This document shows positions 24,143 through 31,838 of a stretch of DNA of 35,468 nt, piece by piece. The stretch is from Candidatus Methanophagaceae archaeon. GTDB taxonomy: Archaea; Halobacteriota; Syntropharchaeia; Alkanophagales; Methanospirareceae. Below the pieces are notes generated by a model that did no database searches, was not told the origin of the DNA, and saw only the letters and a list, made by a program, of their open reading frames with translations. A program made the position numbers and the translations under genes. Location of the stretch: NCBI GenBank assembly GCA_013374505.1, contig QENJ01000220.1, forward strand, positions 1 through 35,468. Reading direction: 5' to 3'. Numbering within the stretch: position 1 is the stretch's first letter; every line of letters starts with the position of its first letter.

Positions 24143-25753
24143 ATGCAAGAGGGGAAAGAGAATTCCACGGGATTTGTAAAAAACATCTGGAATAAGCTGC
24201 AAGATTGGTGGATGAGTTTTGAATACAAACATCTGTGGATTGCACGGCTCATTGTGTATTTCACGTATCTTGCTGCAGTAGTTTCGGTTTGCTTTATTCT
24301 ATTCCCGTATTTCAATCTTTATCATACTGAAGCCAATAGTGCCAGATACATGCTCAGCGCATTGGTTCAAAGTCAGGCGGCAATCGTTGCCATTGTCATC
24401 ACACTGACTTTGATTGCGGTTCAACTTACCGCTTCGGCGTATTCGCCACGAGTAATTGACATTTTCAAAAAGAATCCTGATATGTGGATACTTTTGGGTT
24501 GTTACGGTGTATCAATATTCTATGGGTTCATTGTATTGAAATTGGTGGTGGGGAAAGAAGGTGATTTTGTGAGCCGGATTGCCATCTGGTCGTATGGTTC
24601 TGTTTCTATTTCGTTTGAGTTTTGTGTTTCTCTGGCGTATTGGTTTGGAGTATTCACGTTTGTTGTGTTGTTTCCGTATATGTGGAATATTTTTGGTCTT
24701 TTAAAGCCGGGAAATATTATAAAACGATTGGCAACCGAGATTACCAAAGATAAAATTATAAAGAAGGAAGAAGACCCGATTCAGCCTATCGTGGATATTA
24801 TTCATGGTTCAATCATGAAATATGATCTTGAGACAACACGAGTTGGGTTAAAAGCAGTAACTGATCGTGTAATTGGAATTATTGAAACCGAAATTATTGG
24901 TTCAGATGGTGAGAAAGAGATTTCAGAGCGTTTTTGTAGTCATCTAACGCGAGTCGGCAGATTGACTGCAAGCAGAGCGGATGAAGAATCAACCACAGAA
25001 GTTATTAAGAATTTAGAGAACTTTGGGAAAGCAACTGCGGGAAAAGGACTTAAAAAGGCGACAACGCAAGCGGTAATGTCTCTTGAAGTAGTTGGAAAAA
25101 CTGCTGCAGGAAAAGAACTGGAAGATGCGACATGGGAAGCGGTAAAGTTTCTTGGAGAAGTTGGAGTGGCAGCAGCAAAACAAGGTCTTAAAGACGCAAC
25201 AAGCCGGGCAGTATCATCTCTTGAAGGAATTGGGAGATCTGCTGCAGAGAAACGTCTTGATGGTGCGACAAAAATGGCAGCAATAGGTCTTGGAAAGGTT
25301 GGAGAAGCAGCAGCGGAAAAAGGGCTTGGAGACGAAACAAGCCGGGCAGTATCATCTCTTGAAGGAATTGGAAGATCTGCTGCAGAGAAACATCTTGAAG
25401 GTGCGAAAGGGCGAGTAGCAGAATCTCTTGGAATTGTTGGAAATGCAGCAGGAAAACAATGTCTTGAAAGTGCGACACGCCAAGCAGCAACGTCTCTTAT
25501 AGTTGTTGGAATAGCATATGTGAAAAACAGTCTTGAAGATGCGACAAGGCGAGCAGCAAAGTCTCTTGGTCTTGAAAGTGCGACAGAGAAAGCAGCAAGG
25601 TCTCTTGCAGAATTAAAACGTTTAAATGAAGAAATCGTCAAAACTGCGATTAAAACCTACGAATCGATATTTGAAGAAAAAGACCATGACTCCTTCCAAA
25701 AATTCATAAAATTATACAAACAGAAACTCGAAGAACTGCGAGCCGAGAACTGA
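24143..25753 (+). CDS. DUF2254-like membrane protein with tandem 23-residue repeats
   Basis: This 536-residue protein has an N-terminal membrane domain of about four helices. The block ALVQSQAAIVAIVITLTLIA then VQLTASAYSPRVIDIF resembles the DUF2254 membrane family. A soluble part follows, and residues about 284-475 hold eight or more copies of a 23-residue helical repeat. Each begins with T and carries A-V-x-S-L-E-x-x-G and A-A-x-K-x-L-x-x-A positions. The repeats probably form a solenoid or coiled bundle for protein contacts. The function is unknown. Its TGA stop overlaps the start of the uridine phosphorylase remnant (TGATG). Confidence 0.75.
   Translation: MQEGKENSTGFVKNIWNKLQDWWMSFEYKHLWIARLIVYFTYLAAVVSVCFILFPYFNLYHTEANSARYMLSALVQSQAAIVAIVITLTLIAVQLTASAYSPRVIDIFKKNPDMWILLGCYGVSIFYGFIVLKLVVGKEGDFVSRIAIWSYGSVSISFEFCVSLAYWFGVFTFVVLFPYMWNIFGLLKPGNIIKRLATEITKDKIIKKEEDPIQPIVDIIHGSIMKYDLETTRVGLKAVTDRVIGIIETEIIGSDGEKEISERFCSHLTRVGRLTASRADEESTTEVIKNLENFGKATAGKGLKKATTQAVMSLEVVGKTAAGKELEDATWEAVKFLGEVGVAAAKQGLKDATSRAVSSLEGIGRSAAEKRLDGATKMAAIGLGKVGEAAAEKGLGDETSRAVSSLEGIGRSAAEKHLEGAKGRVAESLGIVGNAAGKQCLESATRQAATSLIVVGIAYVKNSLEDATRRAAKSLGLESATEKAARSLAELKRLNEEIVKTAIKTYESIFEEKDHDSFQKFIKLYKQKLEELRAEN
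24992..25610 (+). repeat. Tandem 69-bp coding repeats (8 full units plus partial)
   Basis: Units begin at 24992, 25061, 25130, 25199, 25268, 25337, 25406, 25475 and (partial) 25544, always in phase. The units at 25199 and 25337 are almost identical in DNA (shared ACAAGCCGGGCAGTATCATC and more), whereas others differ at many bases. This shows a recent two-unit (138 bp) duplication or conversion inside an older array. Confidence 0.85.
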
Positions 25754-26081
25754 TGAAAAGATACTTCAAAGGCACACAGCCACATAGAGCAAATAAAAGC
25801 AGAAATCGCTTTTTTACCCGGCCCACCAGAGATAGCTTTAGCAATCGCAAACATTTTCGCATCTTACGAGAAGGTAACAGAACAGCGTAAATTCGTCACG
25901 TATAAGTGCGAAAAAACAGATGGTAAAACTGTTTGCGTAACTTCCACGGGCACCGGCTACCCTTCTGCCGCGATTGTAATAGAAGAGCTTGCGAATTGCG
26001 GCGTTAAGACGTTCATACGAGTGGGCACAACAGGTGCAATTCAAGCGGACATTGAACTTAGGTGACGTGATAATACCATAA
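25753..26081 (+). pseudogene. udp: Uridine phosphorylase remnant, frameshifted and truncated
   Basis: The sequence reads MKRYFK from ATG 25753, then changes frame to SHIEQIKAEIAFLPGPPEIA, and on to VCVTSTGTGYPSAAIVIEEL and GVKTFIRVGTTGAIQADIEL. This is the N-terminal half of a uridine/nucleoside phosphorylase (phosphate-binding and ribose-binding segments). At 26060 a further one-base shift gives GDVIIP before a stop. At least two frameshifts and the loss of the C-terminal half make it inactive. The intact enzyme would cleave uridine to uracil and ribose-1-phosphate. The remnant ends where the promoter of the FmdE-like gene begins. Confidence 0.8.
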
Positions 26082-26147
26082 CTATTTAAGTAGCACGTAA
26101 ATGTTTCTTTTATGAAATCATGTATTTTTAAAACAAATAGGAGGTGA
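26082..26147 (+). promoter_or_regulatory. Promoter and Shine-Dalgarno of FmdE-like gene
   Basis: CTATTTAAG at 26082-26090 is a candidate box A, and AGGAGGTGA at 26139-26147 is the strongest Shine-Dalgarno in the window, nine bases before ATG 26157. Intact initiation signals upstream of the MITE show that the original start was here, not at the TTG beyond the insertion. Confidence 0.5.
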
Positions 26148-26188
26148 AAAAAGAAGATGAAAAGAAAAGTGACCGTGACGGTTTTAGC

Positions 26189-26196
26189 ATTATTCT
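26189..26196 (+). repeat. Left target site duplication of MITE
   Basis: ATTATTCT here is repeated exactly at 26437-26444, immediately outside the two inverted-repeat ends. An 8-bp duplication is the hallmark of DDE-transposase-mediated insertion. Confidence 0.9.
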
Positions 26197-26436
26197 GTAT
26201 CCTCTTCAAATTAAAGGGTAACCGAGTATTATCTGAAAATCCGCAACTTATAGCCACAAATTTATGCAGATAATACTCCAATTCCGCGCAATATGTGTTA
26301 ATTCCAACCTTAAAAGTAGAGTAAAGTGCTACCTGACCGATAACAGATAAATTTTAGGAATCAAAGCAGGTCAGGACACAGGATTCAGATAATTTGAAGC
26401 CCGCATACGTTTTACCATACTTTTTGAAGAGGATAC
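26197..26436. mobile_element. MITE-like non-autonomous insertion, 240 bp
   Basis: The ends are inverted repeats: GTATCCTCTTCAAA at 26197-26210 equals the reverse complement of 26423-26436 exactly, and matching continues imperfectly (20 of 25). It is flanked by the 8-bp duplication ATTATTCT. The interior has no ORF of note but holds a perfect 12-bp palindrome pair, GAGTATTATCTG at 26224 and CAGATAATACTC at 26267, and a CCTGACC/GGTCAGG pair further on. It needs a transposase supplied by another element; none in this window has matching ends. The clean duplication suggests a fairly recent insertion. Confidence 0.88.
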
Positions 26437-26444
26437 ATTATTCT
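26437..26444 (+). repeat. Right target site duplication of MITE
   Basis: Exact copy of ATTATTCT at 26189-26196. It continues directly into the remaining signal-peptide codons of the FmdE-like gene. Confidence 0.9.
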
Positions 26445-27804
26445 TGTGCACAGTACTCGCAGTAACTGCTTCAGCACAGGTGACAGATGATCAAGAGCTA
26501 CTGTATTTACTGGGCTCTCGAGCATCGGAGATAGCGATGAAAGACCTACCTTTCGATAAGGACGATCCAAATATTTTGGTAATGTCGAGTGCGAGCTATG
26601 CAATAATTGACGGGCATAATACAGATAGATGTATCGATGGCGTTGCAGATGCAAGTGGTTGTACGGTCGGTAAGGGAAACTTGCTTTTAATACACAGAAG
26701 TAGAGAGAAGCCTCTCTGGTTTGCCTTCTTCAGTAAGAATACGAAAGAGTGCGTGTATCTTCAAGTGAATAATGCGGTGCTCGGTAAGAGTGTTGATGAG
26801 CTCAATGCGCTTGCTGACGAAGAGGTCTTTACAAAGATTACGAAGGCGAATATCGGTGCGGATAAGCTGCTGAGCGAGCCAGAAGCATGGGATGAGAAGA
26901 TGAAGGCAGGGATATTTGGTGGCGGTGCAAAGCCATTTAACAACGAGTTCACGATAATGACGATTGCAAACATCTGGGCAAAAGGCGCACCACCGGAACT
27001 CATTCGTGCAAATCAATTCCATAACCACCTCTGCCCGGGGTCTGCAAGTGGATTTCTCTTCGTCAAATATATAGACAATAATCTGCCATTGGAAAAACCA
27101 AGCCAACGCTACCAGATAATTGCAATTAAGCCCTGGTGCAAGGACGACATCATGCAATGGATATTAGAAGCTACCATAGGAAATAAAAATTACATTGCAA
27201 AGGATCTTACTCCTGAACAGATGAAACAATTGCCAGAAGACGCAAAAGATGTCGCCAATGTCGTAATCAGATGGGATTCTGCTACGGGGACGGGAAAAGG
27301 AATAGTCATAGCATGGGATTGGGATAATGCGTGTCAAATGTGCGGCGGAGTAAGCAAAAAAGACCTCACAGCTTTTGATACACATAGATGGTGGTGGATG
27401 AGGTTGAAGATGAATCAATGGATGTTGGATTACACGGACAGCCCGGAGACACTTATTCACACAGTAAAAGAATTCGATGTCAATAGTCTGGCTGAACTGA
27501 ACTATCTCAAATCTGCTGGCGTAAATCCACTGGTTGAGCTTGGTGTCATGCCAAAATCAGAAACGACACCGACACCCGCAGAAAAAACGCCATCAATCCC
27601 TGGACTTGGTGTCATTGCAGCCATAGCCATAGCAGGTGCGCTTGTGTATGTGGTGAGAAGAAGAAAAGCATAATATAACTCACTAAGAAAGTTTAAAAAT
27701 CCGGGTCGTGAGGGCGTAAACGTAACATTACCCTCATCCTTCCCTTCCCTTTTTTTGCAGGAATACTATTACGGGAAAAAATCGGAAAACTTATAAAAGC
27801 CGTC

Positions 27805-28650
27805 TCACAAATAACTCTTGCAAAACTCTACATTCCTTTTCAACTCTTCATAATCCATTTCGTCCTTATTTCTATTTCGCCAGAAAGTCTCTATCAACAG
27901 ATATTTATAACTCGTACTCTTCAAAAGCGCGAATATCTTATCGAACTCCAACTCGCCTTTTCCTATTGATAAATGGTCCTGCTTCTCTGTAAGACAGCAA
28001 TCATGCAAATGCACCGCCAGTATTTTCGCACCACATTTCTCTATCCACTGCTCAATATAATCCATATAGCTACCTTTTTTCTGTCCCACTGTGCTCAACA
28101 GCTCGGATAAAACTGCATGCCCAACATCAAAGGTGAAATACAAATTCGGTGCCGAAATAGCTTCGAGTATCAGGTCAGATTGTTCCAGAGTAACCAGATC
28201 ATTCTCCACCGTTACTACTATACCGGATTTCGCCGCTATTTCTGTTATCGCGTGGCATCTTCCGAGTCCTTTTGTTTTTATCTGCATCCGCACATCCTCT
28301 AGCTTAAACGTGGAAACTTGTGGATGTAAGTGCAAATTGTAATATAACGAAATAGGCTGGAACTCAGCAGAAAAATCCAGGCAACGCTTCAAAACGGTCA
28401 TACTCGCATCTGCCAACTCCTCTCTTGGATGTGCCACTGATATATCAAGCGGAGAATGAAACGCGATTTTCAAGCCTCTGTCTTCTAATAAACTCTTCAG
28501 CTCTTCCCGTTCCGCATGTTTCATACAGTCAGGCAATGGATAGTCTAACGAAAACTCAAAATAATCCAGTTCAAGCTTGTACAGCTCTTCTATTGTCCGC
28601 TTGAATGGGCGGTTGCCGTACCATACCGGTGCGCCTAAGAGAATACTCAT
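27805..28650 (-). CDS. Sugar phosphate isomerase/epimerase-like TIM-barrel protein
   Basis: This 281-residue protein is of the xylose isomerase-like/AP endonuclease 2 superfamily. Visible metal-site elements are IAFHSPLDISVAHP, VVTVENDLVTLEQSD, LYFTFDVGHAVLSE and LAVHLHDCC, followed by HLSIGKGELEFDKIFALL and LIETFWRN. These supply the glutamate, aspartate and histidine ligands typical of the fold. The exact reaction cannot be told from the sequence. Archaeal homologues are usually annotated only as isomerase/epimerase. The ATG at 28650 lies about 85 bp from the end of the NfeD gene, so the two may form a minus-strand operon. Confidence 0.8.
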   Translation of the reverse strand: MSILLGAPVWYGNRPFKRTIEELYKLELDYFEFSLDYPLPDCMKHAEREELKSLLEDRGLKIAFHSPLDISVAHPREELADASMTVLKRCLDFSAEFQPISLYYNLHLHPQVSTFKLEDVRMQIKTKGLGRCHAITEIAAKSGIVVTVENDLVTLEQSDLILEAISAPNLYFTFDVGHAVLSELLSTVGQKKGSYMDYIEQWIEKCGAKILAVHLHDCCLTEKQDHLSIGKGELEFDKIFALLKSTSYKYLLIETFWRNRNKDEMDYEELKRNVEFCKSYL

Positions 28651-28734
28651 CTGTTATTACCTCACGATTTGTTTAATGGCCAAATAGGGAATAGAACTTT
28701 CCATTTTTTATTTTTATAATCCCTATTTGCCTTT

Positions 28735-30051
28735 TTATTCCTTCCTTTTAACAAACAACGTTAACCCCTCTCGTGCAACAATTTCCACTTTCTCGCCCTC
28801 TTCTATTTCATCTGCCTGTGTTCGTGCATTCCAGATTTCGCCATGTATCTTTATAGTGCCTTTTTCTTCTGTTATTTCCGTATCGGCCTTCGTTACTTGT
28901 CCGATAAGTTCTTCACCACCCACTTTTATGCTTCGCTTTCTCAGCTTCAATACCGCTCCGAGCGCGAATATAAAAAAAACAGCGGATGCAGCGGCAATAC
29001 CTAATATAGTAAGTAAAAAACCTCTGAACCATTCGGGATCGAAGAGTAAAGGCTCTTTTGGGAGTATCAGAGCGCCTATTATCAGGCATACCACTCCGCC
29101 CACAGTGAGTATCCCAAAAGTCGGTGTAAGTGCCTCAGCTATGAATAAAATAACGGCGATTACTAATAAAAGTACACCAAACATATTCACCCCGAAAAGC
29201 CCCATACCGTATAGCGCTAAAATCAGGCATATCGCACCTATCATCTCCGGTACGTAAGTCCCGGGCGACATGAACCCAAAAATCAGCCCATATATGCCAA
29301 CCATAAAGAGAATAAATGCTATTTGCGGGTTGCCAAGCAGATTTAATACAGAAGACCGCGTACTCTTCTTCTTTATGTATAACGAAGCATCCGCAGTCGC
29401 TAAAGTCTGGTTTTCACCGTTTACTTCTACTGTCATGCCATCCACGGCATTCAAAAGCTCGGTTTCGTCCTCGGCAATGAGGTCAATTATTCCTCTTTCT
29501 AGGGCGGTATTCTCATTCAGCACATCGTTATCGGTGACGAACCGCTTTGCCTGCGTTGCATTCCTACCCCTTGAGGCTGCTATGCTCTCCAGATGCCCGG
29601 CGTAGAACTTTATTGTCTTATTATCCGCAGCCTTTCTGCCTTCTATACCTATCGCAACCGGCATTGCCGCACCTGTTGTCGTTCCGGGAGACATCGCTGC
29701 GATATTACCGGAAACCAGGATAAAAGCACCTGCAGATGCTGCAATCGCGCCTTTTGGCGTTACATACGTGATAACCGGCGTTTGCGAATTCAAAATCGCT
29801 TCCGTTATTTTACGTGTGGAATCCACAATTCCGCCTGGTGTATTTAGTTCGAGCAATACCGCTTCTGCACTCATATCTTCTGCTTCTCTTAAACCTTCCA
29901 CGACCTCTAAAGCTGTGCCTTCTGTAATCGTGCCCTCGATTTTCAGTACGTAAATTACGTTTTTATCGTCTTTGCTCTCGCCGCTAACGTAGGTGACAAA
30001 GGCAAGTAGCACGAGCACGATAAATATACTGCGTAGAAGTTTAGTAGTCAT
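28735..30051 (-). CDS. NfeD family membrane-bound serine protease (ClpP class)
   Basis: This protein of about 438 residues has a signal segment and then a ClpP-like protease domain (VIYVLKIEGTITEGTA, LELNTPGGIVDSTRKI, and the catalytic serine in AIAASAGAFI with the lysine downstream in the hydrolase helix). Four to five membrane helices follow, and the C-terminal NfeD OB-fold domain (GEELIGQVTKADTEI, GEIWNARTQADEIEEG). The archaeal family (PH1510-like) cleaves a stomatin-type partner; none is seen here. The ATG at 30051 is preferred to the TTG at 30075. The full-length domain order fits the family. Confidence 0.92.
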   Translation of the reverse strand: MTTKLLRSIFIVLVLLAFVTYVSGESKDDKNVIYVLKIEGTITEGTALEVVEGLREAEDMSAEAVLLELNTPGGIVDSTRKITEAILNSQTPVITYVTPKGAIAASAGAFILVSGNIAAMSPGTTTGAAMPVAIGIEGRKAADNKTIKFYAGHLESIAASRGRNATQAKRFVTDNDVLNENTALERGIIDLIAEDETELLNAVDGMTVEVNGENQTLATADASLYIKKKSTRSSVLNLLGNPQIAFILFMVGIYGLIFGFMSPGTYVPEMIGAICLILALYGMGLFGVNMFGVLLLVIAVILFIAEALTPTFGILTVGGVVCLIIGALILPKEPLLFDPEWFRGFLLTILGIAAASAVFFIFALGAVLKLRKRSIKVGGEELIGQVTKADTEITEEKGTIKIHGEIWNARTQADEIEEGEKVEIVAREGLTLFVKRKE

Positions 30052-30131
30052 CGTTGCAGACCTGTTGTGTAACAATAAATAAGTTATATGTCTTTCCGCA
30101 TTAAAATGTATAGCACTGGTAATTGTAATAA

Positions 30132-30509
30132 ATGAAGAGCGGAAAAATGTTTACAGAAGAAGATTTTGCACTCGATACTCTCGTGCAAGGAATGAAAAAA
30201 CCGGAACTGGGCTGTATTGTCTCGTTCATCGGTGTCGTGCGGGATGACGAGGGAACAAAGGGCATGGAAATAGAGATAGACGAGCAAACGGCGAAAACTG
30301 AGCTTGAGCAGCTAAAACGAGAAGCACTGGAGAACTTTGACATAGAATCAGTGGAAATAGTGCACAGAAAAGGTTTTTTAGACGTGAGTGATAGCATCGT
30401 GGCTATTTTAGTGGGTGCGGGACACCGAAAAGAAGCGTTCCGAGCTTGTGAACATCTGATAGACGTATTGAGGCTAAGCGGGTCTATACGGTTGACCGAC
30501 CGGAAATAA
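30132..30509 (+). CDS. MoaE-like molybdopterin synthase large subunit
   Basis: This 125-residue protein has the MoaE fold (GCIVSFIGVVRDD, VEIVHRKGFLDVSDSIVAIL, VGAGHRKEAFRACEHLID). MoaE is the catalytic subunit that adds sulfur from MoaD to make molybdopterin, the cofactor used by formylmethanofuran and other Mo/W enzymes. The C-terminal active-site segment normally reads near PxWKKE but here is SGSIRLTDRK, so activity is uncertain. ATG 30132 is the first start; an internal ATG at 30147 is also possible. It lies 80 bp from the divergent NfeD gene. Confidence 0.78.
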   Translation: MKSGKMFTEEDFALDTLVQGMKKPELGCIVSFIGVVRDDEGTKGMEIEIDEQTAKTELEQLKREALENFDIESVEIVHRKGFLDVSDSIVAILVGAGHRKEAFRACEHLIDVLRLSGSIRLTDRK

Positions 30510-30554
30510 TATATATTTGCACAAACAAAGTTATAGCAAGAGTGTGAAATAGAA

Positions 30555-31838
30555 ATGGCAAAAGAAGACAACCATCTATTCTTTGGTGGTGTGGACGTTG
30601 TAGAACTGGCTGAACGATACGGTACGCCGCTCTATGTGACAGATGAGACAATGTTAAGAGCGAATATCAGGAATTATAAACGTACTTTCGGGAAGCCCAA
30701 CACGGACATAGATACCGACATATTCTTTGCGGTAAAAGCAAACGGTAATTTAGCGATTTTGAAGGTGCTGGCACAAGAGGGTATGGGTGCGGATGTGTTT
30801 TCAGCAGGCGAACTCCATCTTACTAAGTTAGCGGGCATACCACGTGAAAAGATTTTGTTCAACGGTAATTCAAAGAGCGAAGACGACTTAAGAACTGCGG
30901 TAGAGTCGGGTGTAAAGATCTCAGTAGATTCGCGTGACGAGCTGAGCGCTTTAGCTGCGGTTACTGACGAGCTGGGCAAAGAAGCGGCGATAGCCATACG
31001 AGTAAATCCTGATGTATCGCCTGCGGTAAATCCCAAAATAGCCACGGGCTTAAAAGAATCGCAATTCGGGGTGCCATACCACGAAATTATATCTGTCTGC
31101 GAAGAAGCAGAGCAGTATAGAAACATTGCTCTTAAAGGCTTGCATTGTCATATCGGCTCGCAAATACTGAAGTTAAACGTATTTGGCGAAGCTGCGGAGA
31201 AGATGATGAACCTCGTTGAGCAATTACATGAACGTGGAATGGAACTCGAATTCGTGGACCTCGGTGGCGGGCTTGGAATCGGTTATAGTGACGAGGATAA
31301 AAAGATAGTGCCTACGCCTGACGACCTCGCAGAAGTAATATTACCTATTCTTACAGATAGGATGAATTCATTGGGGCTAAACCTGAAGCTAATCCTGGAG
31401 CCGGGACGGTCTATTGCCGGCACTACCGCCATACTACTAAGCCATGTGAATGCGGTTAAGCCCGCGCATAAGATTTTCGTGGCGATAGATGCCGGGTTTA
31501 ATTTGTTGATACGACCTGTGATGTACGATGCGTACCATGAAGTGGTGGTAGCGAACAGGCAAAATGAGCGTGCTTCGACTCTATATACCGTTGTTGGTCC
31601 CGTATGCGAATCCGGAGATATAATCGCGAAGGACAGGATGCTGCCGGCAGTAAAACGAGGCGATTTGATTGCAATACAGGATGTCGGTGCTTACGGTTTC
31701 TCGATGAGTTCGCAATATAATGGACGGCCGAGATGTGCCGAGGTGCTTGTAAATGATGGCACGGTGGATTTGATACGGTCGAGAGAGGGCATAGAAGATT
31801 TGTTGAGGACACAAAAGGTTCCGGATAGGTTGATGTGA
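30555..31838 (+). CDS. lysA: Diaminopimelate decarboxylase
   Basis: LysA is a PLP enzyme that makes lysine from meso-diaminopimelate. The PLP lysine is in IFFAVKANGNLAIL, followed by GLHCHIGSQI, the glycine-rich FVDLGGGLGIGYS, ILEPGRSIAGTTA, and the inter-subunit motif VGPVCESGDIIAKDR. The C-terminal AYGFSMSSQYNGRPR is typical. At 427 residues the length is normal. Its TGA stop overlaps the GTG start of pheA, so the two are translationally coupled. It completes the pathway opened by dapA at 9584. Confidence 0.96.
   Translation: MAKEDNHLFFGGVDVVELAERYGTPLYVTDETMLRANIRNYKRTFGKPNTDIDTDIFFAVKANGNLAILKVLAQEGMGADVFSAGELHLTKLAGIPREKILFNGNSKSEDDLRTAVESGVKISVDSRDELSALAAVTDELGKEAAIAIRVNPDVSPAVNPKIATGLKESQFGVPYHEIISVCEEAEQYRNIALKGLHCHIGSQILKLNVFGEAAEKMMNLVEQLHERGMELEFVDLGGGLGIGYSDEDKKIVPTPDDLAEVILPILTDRMNSLGLNLKLILEPGRSIAGTTAILLSHVNAVKPAHKIFVAIDAGFNLLIRPVMYDAYHEVVVANRQNERASTLYTVVGPVCESGDIIAKDRMLPAVKRGDLIAIQDVGAYGFSMSSQYNGRPRCAEVLVNDGTVDLIRSREGIEDLLRTQKVPDRLM

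Larger units (their letters stand above)
26157..27673 (+). pseudogene. Exported FmdE-domain protein, split by a MITE-like insertion
   Basis: The original ATG is 26157. Removing the insertion and one target copy (26197-26444) joins MKRKVTVTVLALF to LCTVLAVTASAQVTDDQ, a perfect signal peptide, and gives 422 residues in one frame. As it stands, translation from 26157 stops inside the insertion. The part after it is open but starts only at TTG 26444. The mature protein has an FmdE domain (NQFHNHLCPGSASGF, later cysteines in NACQMCGG) and a C-terminal PSIPGLGVIAAIAIAGA span with RRRKA, a PGF-CTERM-like anchor. FmdE proteins are related to formylmethanofuran dehydrogenase subunit E; the role of exported versions is unknown. 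Confidence 0.9.

Noticed and set aside
24940-25641. Minus-strand 233-codon frame over the repeat protein
   Set aside because: It arises from the regular 69-bp repeats of the sense gene; its arginine/proline/alanine-rich content has no family match.
26197-26436. Self-splicing or protein intron in the FmdE-like gene
   Set aside because: Terminal inverted repeats and an exact 8-bp target duplication fit a transposon; no group I/II or intein features are seen.
28727-29257. Plus-strand 176-codon frame
   Set aside because: Shadow of the NfeD-type protease gene on the other strand.
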